Shown here one piece after another: positions 56,274 through 64,000 of a DNA stretch of 64,000 bases. The notes beneath the pieces are model-generated. The model saw only the letters and a list, made by a program, of their open reading frames with translations. It had not been told where the DNA came from and did not search any database. Made by a program: the position numbers and the translations under genes. The DNA is from Pseudomonas sp. PSE14 (GTDB lineage Bacteria; Pseudomonadota; Gammaproteobacteria; Pseudomonadales; Pseudomonadaceae): assembly GCF_029203285.1 (NCBI RefSeq), contig NZ_CP115669.1, positions 4,092,001-4,156,000 of the forward strand, written 5' to 3'. Numbering within the stretch: the stretch's first letter is position 1; every line of letters starts with the position of its first letter.

Positions 56274-57386
56274 TCAGTCGTTGATCAGCCGGCCCTTGCG
56301 GAACGGCTCACGCCCGGCCACCTTGGCCAGCCAAAGCCCTGGCTGGGCATAGCGCCCACGCTCGATGGCGAACAGCACGCCGGAAGTCCCGGCGCAAACG
56401 GTGCTGACCTTGTCGCTCAGCGGGTCGACCACCTCGAACAGCGCGTCGCCCTTCTCCACCCACTCCCCCGCCTTACGCAGGAAGCTCACGACACCGGCGT
56501 GGGGTGCATGGAGGTATTCGGTGCCTTCGAAGGGCATGCCCTCGCAGCATTCGGCCGGAGCCGCCGGCCAGTCGCCGTCGATCAGGCCTTGCTCGGCGAG
56601 GAAGCCAAGGATCGCTTCGGCATTGGCCTGCGCCTGGTCGACGCGGGTATCGCCCACGCCGCCCAGTTCGACGGTGGTTGCCAGACAGGCCAACGGAATC
56701 GCTGCCTTCGGGAAGGCCTGCGACAGGCGCAGCCAGGGCAGCGAGCAGGACTCGTCGAAAGAGCTGCCGCCGGAATCTTCGGCGAGCAGCGCAACGCCGG
56801 CCTTCAGGCGTGCGGCGAGGGATTTCCAGCGCGGCCAGTGCTGCGGAATCGCGTAGACATGGATGGCGGCATCGAAGTCGCAGTGCAGGTCGAGCACCAC
56901 CTCGGCATCACAGGCGTGACGCAGCAGGATGCGCTGCATGCCCTGCAACTCGGACGAGGCCGGCGGCAGCGCATCGAGGCCGTCACGCATGGCCTGGCGG
57001 ATCAGTTCGACATTCGCGGCCTCATCGACACCCAGTTGGCTGCCGACACGCTCGGCGACCAGTGCCGACAGCTCGACGAAATCACGGTTGAAGTTCTTCC
57101 CGCTGCCGAATTCGAAACGCCCCAGGTGGCTGGCCTGCAGGGTCTGCCCGAGGCCGATGGGGTTGGCCACCGGCACCAGTTCGACGAGGCACTTGAGCTG
57201 CCCGCGCGACTCGAGGTCGGCCAGGCGCTGCTTGAGCTCCCAGGCGGTGCGCATGCCCGGCAGCTCGTCGGCGTGCAGGCTGGACTGGATGTAGACCTTG
57301 CGCGAGCCCTTGCCGTAGCGGAACACGCTCAGGCGGCGCTCGCTACCCAGGCTGCTCCACGGCAACAGATGATCGATACGTTCCAC
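56274..57386 (-). CDS. aotO: AotO, succinylglutamate desuccinylase/aspartoacylase family
   Basis: 370-residue M14-like zinc-hydrolase-fold protein within the arginine-transporter operon. The zinc-ligand region reads QSSLHADELPGMRTAWELK, and DLHCDFDAAIHVY supplies a second His; a C-terminal barrel with VEKGDALFEVVDPLSDKV follows. AotO is not needed for transport in P. aeruginosa and its substrate is unknown. A hydrolytic role on an acylated arginine or ornithine derivative is an inference from the family. Confidence 0.9.
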   Translation of the reverse strand: MERIDHLLPWSSLGSERRLSVFRYGKGSRKVYIQSSLHADELPGMRTAWELKQRLADLESRGQLKCLVELVPVANPIGLGQTLQASHLGRFEFGSGKNFNRDFVELSALVAERVGSQLGVDEAANVELIRQAMRDGLDALPPASSELQGMQRILLRHACDAEVVLDLHCDFDAAIHVYAIPQHWPRWKSLAARLKAGVALLAEDSGGSSFDESCSLPWLRLSQAFPKAAIPLACLATTVELGGVGDTRVDQAQANAEAILGFLAEQGLIDGDWPAAPAECCEGMPFEGTEYLHAPHAGVVSFLRKAGEWVEKGDALFEVVDPLSDKVSTVCAGTSGVLFAIERGRYAQPGLWLAKVAGREPFRKGRLIND

Positions 57387-57396
57387 AGTCGACTCC

Positions 57397-58095
57397 TCAG
57401 TGCTTGCGCGGCGCGAGATAGGCCAGCCAGCGGCGCTCGGCGGCCTTGAACAGGCGCACCAGGGTGAAGGTCATGATCAGGTAGAAGATGCCGGCGGTGA
57501 TGAACGCCTCGAACGGCAGGTAATACTGCGAGTACACGGTGCGCGCGGCGCCAGTGATGTCCACCAGGGTGACGATGGACGCCAGGCTGGTGGTCTGCAG
57601 CATCATGATCACTTCGTTGCTGTACTGCGGCAGCGCGCGGCGCAGGGCCGAGGGCAGCAGGATGCGGCGGTACATCTTGATCCGCGACATGCCCATGGCC
57701 TTGGCCGCTTCGATCTCGCCATGCGGGGTGGCGCGAATGCTGCCGGCGAGGATCTCGGCAGTGTAGGCACTGGTGTTGATGGCGAAGGCCGCGCAAGCGC
57801 AGAAGGTCGCGTTGGACAGCAGCGGCCACATCGCGCTTTCACGCACGAACTCGAACTGCGCCAGGCCGTAGTAGATGAGGAACAGCTGCACCAGCATCGG
57901 GGTGCCGCGGATCACGTAGGTATACAGCCAGGCCGGCAGGTTCACCGCCGGGTTCTTCGAGCAGCGCATCAATGCCAGCGGCACCGCCGCTACCAGGCCG
58001 AAGAACAGGGAGATCGCCAGCAGCTTGAGGGTTACCAGCAGGCCACTGAAATAGAGCGGCAGGCTGTCCCAGATGACGGAGAAGTCGAATATCAC
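57397..58095 (-). CDS. aotM: Arginine/ornithine ABC transporter permease AotM
   Basis: 232-residue HisM-type permease with about five membrane segments and the EAA loop EIEAAKAMGMSRIKMYRRIL (about 148-167). It pairs with AotQ. The start ATG at 58095 gives MIFDFSVIWDSLPLYF. Ten bases to aotO, 16 from aotQ. Confidence 0.95.
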   Translation of the reverse strand: MIFDFSVIWDSLPLYFSGLLVTLKLLAISLFFGLVAAVPLALMRCSKNPAVNLPAWLYTYVIRGTPMLVQLFLIYYGLAQFEFVRESAMWPLLSNATFCACAAFAINTSAYTAEILAGSIRATPHGEIEAAKAMGMSRIKMYRRILLPSALRRALPQYSNEVIMMLQTTSLASIVTLVDITGAARTVYSQYYLPFEAFITAGIFYLIMTFTLVRLFKAAERRWLAYLAPRKH

Positions 58096-58111
58096 GATAG
58101 CGTCCTCTGAC

Positions 58112-58801
58112 TCAAAGCTCGGCGACTTTCACGCCGACCGAATAGCGGCGTTCGAGCATGCGCAGCAGTACCAGGGAGACGGTGGTGACCACCAGGTACA
58201 GCGCCGCCACGGCGAGGAAATAGGTGAAGGGTTCGCGGGTGGCATCCGAGGCCTGCTTGGCCTTGAACATCATGTCCTGCAGGCCGACCACCGAGATCAG
58301 CGCGGTGGCCTTGACCAGCACCAGCCAGTTGTTGGTGAAGCCGGGGATGGCCAGGCGGATCATCTGCGGCACCTGGATGCGGAAGAACACCTGAAGCCCG
58401 CTCATACCGTAGGCGAAGCCAGCCTCGCCCTGCCCTTTCGGGATGGCCATGAAGGCGCCACGGAAGGTCTCGGAGAGGTAGGCGCCGAAGATGAAGCCCA
58501 GGGTGCCGACGCCGGAGGCGAAGGGATTGAGGTCGATGTAGTCCTCATAGCCGACCATGGGCGCAACCCAGTTCACCGCTGCCTGGCCGCCGTAGAAGAT
58601 CAGCAGGATCAGCACCAGGTCCGGTACGCCGCGGATCACGGTGGCATAGAGGTCGCCGCACCAGGCCAGCCACTTTACCGGCGACAGGCGGATGGCGGCA
58701 CCGAGCAGTCCCAGCGCGATCGCCAGGGCCATCGATAGCAACGACAGCTGAAGCGTCAGCCAGGCACCATCGACGATGGTAGCTCCGTAGCCATTGAACA
58801 T
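58112..58801 (-). CDS. aotQ: Arginine/ornithine ABC transporter permease AotQ
   Basis: 229-residue HisQ-type permease with about five membrane segments and an EAA-like loop GEAGFAYGMSGLQVFFRIQV. The TVIRGVPDLVLILLIFYG segment is typical of polar amino-acid permeases. A terminator-like hairpin separates it from aotJ. Confidence 0.95.
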   Translation of the reverse strand: MFNGYGATIVDGAWLTLQLSLLSMALAIALGLLGAAIRLSPVKWLAWCGDLYATVIRGVPDLVLILLIFYGGQAAVNWVAPMVGYEDYIDLNPFASGVGTLGFIFGAYLSETFRGAFMAIPKGQGEAGFAYGMSGLQVFFRIQVPQMIRLAIPGFTNNWLVLVKATALISVVGLQDMMFKAKQASDATREPFTYFLAVAALYLVVTTVSLVLLRMLERRYSVGVKVAEL

Positions 58802-58883
58802 AGTTTCGTACCTCTAGACCGGACGCCGTCCGCAACCGCACGGACGCTGCAGGGCGATCACCCGACGCGGGATCACACCCAAT

Positions 58884-58930
58884 AAAAAAGTGGCACAAAC
58901 TTCAGGAAAGGACCCGGGTTTGCGCCACTT
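58884..58930 (-). terminator. Hairpin with U-run between aotJ and aotQ (leaky terminator)
   Basis: Minus strand AAGTGGCGCAAAC, 17-base loop, GTTTGTGCCACTT then TTTTATT, 14 bases after the aotJ stop. One pair is G-U in the minus transcript but would be A-C in a plus transcript, so the structure fits the minus-strand RNA. It would let aotJ message exceed that of aotQMOP-argR, as is common for binding-protein genes. Confidence 0.85.
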
Positions 58931-58943
58931 TCGTGGACGTTGA

Positions 58944-59723
58944 TCAGTTCCCGCCGTAGACGTCGAACTTGAAGTACTTGTCCTGTACTTGCTTGTACTT
59001 GCCGTTGGCACGGATGCCGGCGATGGCCGCGTTGAATTTCTCGGCCAGGGCGGTATCACCCTTGCGCACGGCGATGCCGGCGCCACCACCGAAGTACTTC
59101 GGATCGTTGTATTCCGGGCCTACGAAGGCGTAGCCCTTGCCGGCGTCGGTCTTGAGGAAGCCGTCGTCGAGGTTGACCGAGTCGGCCATGGTCGCGTCGA
59201 TGCGGCCGGAGACCAGGTCCATGTTGGCTTCGTTCTGGGAGTTGTAACGCACGACTTCGATGCCGGCCGGGGCCAGGACCTCAGTAGCGTAGCGGTCATG
59301 GGTCGAAGCGCGCAGCACGCCGACCTTCTTGCCCTTCAGGTCCACCAGCGGATCGTTCAGGGTCACGCCTTCCTTCATCACGAAGCGCGCGGGGGTGTGG
59401 TAGTACTTGTTGGTGAAGTCGACGGACTTCTTGCGCTCGTCGGTGATGGTCATGGACGAGAGGATGGCGTCGATCTTGCGGACCTTCAGTGCCGGGATCA
59501 GGCCGTCGAACTCCTGCTCGACCCAGGTGCACTTGACCTTCATCTCTTCGCACAGCGCGTTGCCGATATCCACGTCGAAACCGGCGAGCTTGCCATCGGG
59601 CGTCTTGAAGGAGAACGGCGGGTAACCGGCTTCGATGCCGATGCGGACAGGCTTGTCGTCAGCGTGGGCAACCAGGGAAAGCGCGGACAGGGCCAGCGCG
59701 CCGAGAAGTGCAAACTTCTTCAT
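58944..59723 (-). CDS. aotJ: Arginine/ornithine-binding periplasmic protein AotJ
   Basis: 259-residue ligand-binding protein. Signal peptide [21 protein letters not shown], then the family start [36 protein letters not shown] and the SBP3 signature [14 protein letters not shown] are conserved. It delivers arginine and ornithine to AotQM. First gene of the operon; paired ArgR sites precede it. Confidence 0.96.
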   Translation of the reverse strand: MKKFALLGALALSALSLVAHADDKPVRIGIEAGYPPFSFKTPDGKLAGFDVDIGNALCEEMKVKCTWVEQEFDGLIPALKVRKIDAILSSMTITDERKKSVDFTNKYYHTPARFVMKEGVTLNDPLVDLKGKKVGVLRASTHDRYATEVLAPAGIEVVRYNSQNEANMDLVSGRIDATMADSVNLDDGFLKTDAGKGYAFVGPEYNDPKYFGGGAGIAVRKGDTALAEKFNAAIAGIRANGKYKQVQDKYFKFDVYGGN

Positions 59724-59856
59724 CAGTAACTCCTTCGAGGGTAAGACTTCGATTGGCAGGAGAAAGGGGTTGGCCCAGGCTGCCCGGCAGAAGTGAAGGT
59801 TATTGTTCGTCTGCGCATTGCCGGCGCGATTCTTGTGAAAAGCGCGCCTACTGGGG

Positions 59857-59907
59857 TGAGCGGCATTCTAGCGACAGCCCCTGAGCGGTTATTTCTTCAA
59901 TGCGACA
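59857..59907 (-). promoter_or_regulatory. ArgR-type operator of aotJ operon
   Basis: Two TGTCGC half-sites on the minus strand (59902-59907 and 59871-59876), 31 bases apart, about three helical turns. Pseudomonas ArgR binds tandem TGTCGC-N8-AA-like half-sites. They lie about 150-185 bases before the aotJ start. The rest of the 59724-60275 gap is AT-rich (59880-60130) with the palindrome GTAAAA-CCAA-TTTTAC (59983-59998); no gene was seen. Confidence 0.7.
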
Positions 59908-60161
59908 AGTAATTATAGAAGCGCTGGAGACAGAGCCCCTGCGGCTTGACGGCGCGGATATTAAGTGATCCGGAAGCGAGTAGTAAAACCAATTTTACCT
60001 GCAGTTATCAGGCCAAAAATTTAACGACTCACTATTCATGCGGGCTCCGGAATATTAGCCCACTCGGAGTCGACAAAAAATGCGCACCAAGGCTGTGCGA
60101 ATTGTTTCCTGACGCCTCAATTTGCTGCGCGAAAATGTTACCGGGGAGCACGACGCACACT

Positions 60162-60183
60162 GTAGGAGCGAGCTTGCTCGCGA
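60162..60183 (+). repeat. Single REP arm
   Basis: GTAGGAGCGAGCTTGCTCGC arm of the flgI-type REP. Its inverted partner lies on the far side of repeat copy C at 60710-60732. Confidence 0.85.
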
Positions 60184-60275
60184 CCCGCACGGCTTCATCG
60201 CGGACAGTGCCCACGCCTACGCAACCGCAAAGCACCGGCGCCCTCCTGTGTAAATGGATTCATCCGCGAGGGACT

Positions 60276-60634
60276 TCGCGGACAAGGTCCGCTCCTACGG
60301 GAGCGCAGCTTCTGCTTTGGTTTTGGCTTTGGCCCTCAAAGGTTTCCAGAGAAACATCCGCACACGCCGGAGCGCCCCTTCAGGAGGCCGAGTGGAATCG
60401 GAGTTCCAGGGGTTGAGCGGCATGGACGACGCGTGCCCCCTGAAACTTCGATGGAGCGAGGGCATTTTTCGCCTAAGCGAAAAACCGGATGCAGGGGCGA
60501 GGCCTTTTGGTTCCTTTTGGGCCCCAAAAGGGACTCGCCCGAGGGGGCGAAACAAAAAGCCCCAGCACACACCGAAGCGGCGCATGGACACCCAAACAAG
60601 AACAAAAAGTATCGCGGACGGAGTCCGCTCCTAC
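60276..60634 (-). repeat. Structured intergenic repeat, copy C (fills much of the aotJ-acsA gap)
   Basis: 359-bp unit in minus orientation, bounded by GTAGGAGCGGAC palindromes (60611-60634 and 60276-60298). Conserved: CCTTTTGG/CCAAAAGG (60513-60531), TTTTTCGC/GCGAAAAA, the TTTCAGGGG..CCCCTG outer stem. The inner GGGCCA/TGGCCC hairpin and half of the GCGGCAT hairpin of copies A, B and D are missing, so this copy carries a deletion of about 35-40 bases. Confidence 0.9.
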
Positions 60635-60657
60635 AGGAGATGTACCGAACCCAGCCT

Positions 60658-60732
60658 GTAGGAGCGGACTCTGTCCGCGATCCGCCGGCAAAGCCGGCGT
60701 CAGGCAGGGTTCGCGAGCAAGCTCGCTCCTAC
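60658..60732. repeat. GTAGGAGCGGAC palindrome and inverted REP arm
   Basis: GTAGGAGCGGACTCTGTCCG palindrome (60658-60681) followed by the REP arm TTCGCGAGCAAGCTCGCTCC plus TAC (60710-60732), the partner of 60162-60183. Confidence 0.88.
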
Positions 60733-60754
60733 GAAAATCAAAAAAACCGAAAAG

Positions 60755-60783
60755 AAAAACGCCCCGACAAGCGGGGCGTTTTT
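60755..60783 (-). terminator. Terminator of acsA
   Basis: AAAAACGCCCC-GCTTGTC-GGGGCGTTTTT on the minus strand, 15 bases after the acsA stop. Confidence 0.9.
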
Positions 60784-60797
60784 CATCGAGCGCTGGA

Positions 60798-62753
60798 TCA
60801 GGCCGCACGCATGGACTGGTGCGTCTCCACCAGATGCTGCACCACACCCGGATCAGCCAGGGTGGAGATGTCACCCAGCGAATCGTACTCGGCGGTGGCG
60901 ATCTTGCGCAGGATACGGCGCATGATCTTGCCCGAACGGGTCTTCGGCAAGCCGGGCGCCCACTGGATCACGTCCGGGGTGGCGATCGGGCCGATTTCCT
61001 TGCGCACCCAGGCACGCAGTTCCTGGCGCAGCTGCTCGCTGGACTCCTCACCGGCATTCAGGGTGACGTAGACGTAGATACCCTGCCCCTTGATGTCGTG
61101 CGGCACGCCAACCACCGCGGCCTCGGCCACTTTCGGGTGGGCAACCAGGGCGCTCTCGATCTCGGCGGTGCCCATGCGGTGGCCGGAGACGTTCAGCACG
61201 TCATCCACGCGACCGGTGATCCAGTAGTAGCCGTCCTCATCGCGACGGGCACCGTCGCCGGTGAAGTACATACCCTTGAAGGTCTTGAAGTAAGTGTCCA
61301 CGTAGCGGTCGTGGTCGCCGTACAGGGTGCGCGCCTGGCCCGGCCAGGAGTCGAGGATCACCAGGTTGCCCTCGGTGGCCCCTTCCAGGATGTTGCCCAG
61401 GTTGTCCACCAGCGCCGGCACCACGCCGAAGAACGGCTTGGCGGCTGAGCCCGGCTTCAGGCCATGGGCGCCCGGCAGCGGGGTCATCAGACAGGCGCCG
61501 GTTTCGGTCTGCCACCAGGTGTCGACGATCGGGCAGCGCGACTGGCCGACGGTCTCGTAGTACCACTGCCAGGCTTCCGGGTTGATCGGCTCGCCCACCG
61601 AACCCAGCAGGCGCAGGCTGGAGCCATTGGCGCCTTCGACCGCGGCCTTGCCCTCGGCCATCATGGCGCGGATGGCGGTCGGCGCGGTGTAGAGGATGTT
61701 GACCTTGTGCTTGTCGACGATCTTGGCGACACGGGTGATGTCCGGGTAGTTCGGCACGCCTTCGAACAGCACGGTCGTCGCGCCGTTGGCCAGCGGGCCG
61801 TAGACGACGTAGGTGTGACCGGTGACCCAGCCGATGTCGGCGGTGCACCAGAAGACTTCGCCCGGGCGGTAGTCGAACACGCGCTCGTGGGTCAGCGAGG
61901 CGTAGACCAGGTAGCCACCGGTGGTGTGCAGCACGCCCTTGGGCTTGCCGGTGGAGCCGGAGGTGTAGAGGATGAACAGCGGGTCCTCGGCCCCCATTTC
62001 CTTCGGCGCGCAGGTGGTGCCGGCGACCTTCATCAGGTCCTCGAACCACACGTCGCGGTGCTGGTTCCACTTGATGTTCGAACCGGTGCGCTTGCAGACG
62101 ATGATCTTCTGCACGCTGCTGGTTTCCGGGTTGGTCAGCGCGTCGTCGACGTTGGCTTTGAGCGGGGTCTTCTTGCCGCCGCGTACGCCTTCGTCGGCGG
62201 TGATCACCACCTTGGAGCGGCAGTCGATGATGCGGCCGGCCAGGGCTTCGGGAGAGAAGCCGCCGAACACCACGGAGTGGATCGCGCCAATACGGGCGCA
62301 GGCCAGCATGGCAACCACGGCTTCCGGGATCATTGGCATGTAGATGGTCACCACGTCGCCGCGGTGCACGTCCTGTCCGCGCAGGGCGTTGGCGAACTTG
62401 CAGACCTGCTCGTGCAGTTCGCGGTAGGTGATTTCCTTGTGATCCGCCGGATCGTCGCCTTCCCAGATGATAGCGACCTGGTCGCCGCGTTCAGCGAGGT
62501 GGCGGTCGAGGCAGTTGTAGGAGAGGTTCAGGGTGCCGTCGGCGAACCACTTGATGTCCACGTGGTGGTCGTCGAAGGAGGTTTGCTTGACCTTGGTGAA
62601 CGGCTTGATCCAGTCGATGCGCTGGGCCTGTTCGCGCCAGAAGCCGTCGGGGTTGACCACCGACTGCTGGTACAGCTTCTTGTAGGTGGCCTCGTCGGTC
62701 AGAGTGGTCGCGGCCACTTCGGGACGCACGGGGTACACGGATGCCGCAGTCAT
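60798..62753 (-). CDS. acsA: Acetyl-CoA synthetase
   Basis: 651-residue acyl-AMP-forming ligase converting acetate, ATP and CoA to acetyl-CoA. The ATP loop [12 protein letters not shown] (about 264-275), [10 protein letters not shown] (about 410), and the C-terminal hinge and [17 protein letters not shown], whose Lys is the known acetylation site, are all intact. GAGGTAG lies ahead of the ATG at 62753. The upstream 150 bases contain the palindrome GACCATGGTC (62829-62838), which could be an operator. Confidence 0.98.
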   Translation of the reverse strand: MTAASVYPVRPEVAATTLTDEATYKKLYQQSVVNPDGFWREQAQRIDWIKPFTKVKQTSFDDHHVDIKWFADGTLNLSYNCLDRHLAERGDQVAIIWEGDDPADHKEITYRELHEQVCKFANALRGQDVHRGDVVTIYMPMIPEAVVAMLACARIGAIHSVVFGGFSPEALAGRIIDCRSKVVITADEGVRGGKKTPLKANVDDALTNPETSSVQKIIVCKRTGSNIKWNQHRDVWFEDLMKVAGTTCAPKEMGAEDPLFILYTSGSTGKPKGVLHTTGGYLVYASLTHERVFDYRPGEVFWCTADIGWVTGHTYVVYGPLANGATTVLFEGVPNYPDITRVAKIVDKHKVNILYTAPTAIRAMMAEGKAAVEGANGSSLRLLGSVGEPINPEAWQWYYETVGQSRCPIVDTWWQTETGACLMTPLPGAHGLKPGSAAKPFFGVVPALVDNLGNILEGATEGNLVILDSWPGQARTLYGDHDRYVDTYFKTFKGMYFTGDGARRDEDGYYWITGRVDDVLNVSGHRMGTAEIESALVAHPKVAEAAVVGVPHDIKGQGIYVYVTLNAGEESSEQLRQELRAWVRKEIGPIATPDVIQWAPGLPKTRSGKIMRRILRKIATAEYDSLGDISTLADPGVVQHLVETHQSMRAA

Positions 62754-62903
62754 GGCGTTCTACCTCGGTGAAGAGTGTTGTTTTTGTTGCCGTCAGTTGT
62801 AACGGCGACACACTCCTCCGGGCCATTCGACCATGGTCTTACCACTCGGGACCCCGTACTGATGGGCCCCATAAGTGCGACTTCTGGCGGTCGTAAGCGA
62901 CTA

Positions 62904-63851
62904 TCAGACCAAAGCAGTACGCCCGTGCTGCACCATCATCCTTTCGTGCTCCTCGAGCATGCCGGGCACGCAATCGCGGAGGAACTCCACCCAGGTGCGG
63001 ATCTTCGCGTCGAGGTACTGGCGCGACGGGTACAGCGCGTAGACGTTGAGGTGGAACAGGCTGTAGTCCGGCAGCACGCGCACCAGGCTGCCGTCCTTGA
63101 GGCCCTGCACGGCGGAATACACCGGCAGCGCGCCGATGCCCATGCCAGCACGTACCGCCTCGGTCATGGCGTCGGCGGTGTTGACCTGGAAATGGCTGTG
63201 GTTGACGCCGACCAGCTCCTGGCCGTCCGGGCCGTCGAACAGCCACTTGTCCAGGGACATCACCGAGTTCACCAGGCGCAGGCAGCGATGCTCGGTCAGC
63301 TCCGCAAGTTTCTGCGGCATGCCATGGCGCGCGACGTACTCGGGTGATGCGCAGAGCACGCTGTAGGTCTTGCCGATGCGCTTGGAGACGAAACCCGAGT
63401 CCGGCAGCTCCTGGGCGATGACCACGGAGATGTCGTAGCCCTCGTCGAGGATGTCGGTGATGCGGTTGGCCAGGGTCAGGTCGAAGCTGACCTCCGGGTA
63501 GATCTCGCAGTACTGCGAGATCGCGCGGATCAGGTAGTGCTGGCCGATGCCGGTCATGGCATGCACCTTCACCTTGCCGTGGGGCCGGGCGTGGGCGTCG
63601 CCGGCTTCGGCCTCGGCCTCCTCGATGTAGCCGAGGATCTGCTGGCAGCGCTGCAGGTAGCGCTGGCCGGCCTCGGTGAGGGCGATGCGGCGGGTGGTGC
63701 GGTGCAGCAGGCGGGTGCGCAGGTGCGCTTCGAGTTTGGCCACCGTCCGCGAGACGTACGCGGTGGTGAGGTCCATGCGCTGGGCGGCGGCGGTGAAGCT
63801 GCCGGTCTCGGCGACACAGACGAAAGCACGCATGTTGTGCAGCAGGTCCAT
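62904..63851 (-). CDS. LysR family transcriptional regulator
   Basis: 315-residue LysR-type regulator: HTH in residues about 1-60 (FVCVAETGSFTAAAQRMDLT) and a periplasmic-binding-like effector domain (about 90-300) with ALPVYSAVQGLKDGSLVRVL. Of two adjacent ATGs, 63851 was chosen because AGGAG lies five bases ahead; a much longer frame to 63959 is not conserved in look. It belongs to the CrgA/AaeR-like branch. It lies upstream of acsA in the same direction with 150 bases between; whether it regulates acsA is unknown. Confidence 0.9.
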   Translation of the reverse strand: MDLLHNMRAFVCVAETGSFTAAAQRMDLTTAYVSRTVAKLEAHLRTRLLHRTTRRIALTEAGQRYLQRCQQILGYIEEAEAEAGDAHARPHGKVKVHAMTGIGQHYLIRAISQYCEIYPEVSFDLTLANRITDILDEGYDISVVIAQELPDSGFVSKRIGKTYSVLCASPEYVARHGMPQKLAELTEHRCLRLVNSVMSLDKWLFDGPDGQELVGVNHSHFQVNTADAMTEAVRAGMGIGALPVYSAVQGLKDGSLVRVLPDYSLFHLNVYALYPSRQYLDAKIRTWVEFLRDCVPGMLEEHERMMVQHGRTALV

Positions 63852-64000
63852 CATTTCTCCTGAAGAGCCTGTCAGACGCCACGGCGGGCGGTCTCTGCAA
63901 CGGCGCTCGACCGAGCAACGCCTTGTTACAGATTCATGACAGGCGGCGAATTGTCGCACAGGTGCCGGGCGGGGATTATTGTACTTTCAGGTAACAATAA

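Noticed and set aside
59946-60416. A 156-codon plus-strand frame upstream of aotJ
   Set aside because: It crosses a REP arm and repeat copy C, has no family resemblance and no ribosome site.

Overview
The window is chromosomal DNA of a gamma-proteobacterium of the genus Pseudomonas, most like the P. aeruginosa / P. nitroreducens / P. citronellolis lineage. The evidence is the high GC content, FleQ-type flagellar control, an RsmA/lysC/alaS block, the six-gene arginine succinyltransferase (AST) operon with an AraC-type ArgR, and AmrZ. No prophage, CRISPR array, insertion sequence or rRNA operon was seen.

Layout. (1) 1-17.1 kb, minus strand: polar-flagellum genes from fleQ (cut by the window start) through fliT, fliS, fliD, flaG, fliC, flgL, flgK, flgJ, flgI, flgH, flgG, flgF, flgE, flgD, flgC and flgB. 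Sigma-54-type promoters precede flgB, flgF and fliD, and FliA (sigma-28) promoters precede fliC and fliS. (2) 17.1-18.2 kb: a 1.1 kb gene-free block with two structured repeats. (3) 18.2-22.7 kb: cheR and cheV (minus), flgA-flgM-flgN-flgZ (plus). (4) 22.7-36.6 kb: an MFS transporter, a gamma-glutamylpolyamine synthetase-like gene, a ZntB/CorA transporter, a 2-aminoethylphosphonate-type ABC transporter with an FAD oxidoreductase and a LysR regulator, a membrane diguanylate cyclase, tRNA-Arg(CCT), a GNAT and an isolated phnN. (5) 37-42 kb: amrZ, mgtE, a small DUF4124-type exported protein, two identical tRNA-Arg(ACG), tRNA-Ser(GCT), rsmA/csrA and lysC. (6) 42-47 kb: alaS, ltaE. (7) 46-60 kb: arginine catabolism and uptake, aruCFGDB plus a small gene plus aruE, argR, and aotJ-aotQ-aotM-aotO-aotP. 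(8) 60.8-63.9 kb: acsA and a LysR regulator.

The most unusual content is in repeats. A 63-bp REP hairpin sits exactly in frame inside the signal-peptide region of flgI and adds 21 codons. A family of roughly 360-410 bp intergenic elements occurs four times (17285-17682, 17720-18109, 32666-33076, 60276-60634). Several internal hairpins keep their pairing while their sequence changes, including compensatory changes, which points to selection on structure or to a structured mobile unit. A ~140 bp element with 18-bp terminal inverted repeats abuts the alaS stop codon. Several smaller palindrome families occur as inverted pairs between genes.

How the genes work together: FleQ and sigma-54 turn on the hook-basal-body operons, FlgM holds FliA until the hook is complete, and FliA then drives fliC and fliST. 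RsmA, AmrZ, FlgZ and the GGDEF protein connect this to the motile/sessile switch. ArgR sites precede both the transporter operon and the AST operon, so arginine uptake and breakdown are expected to be co-induced, ending in glutamate and succinate.
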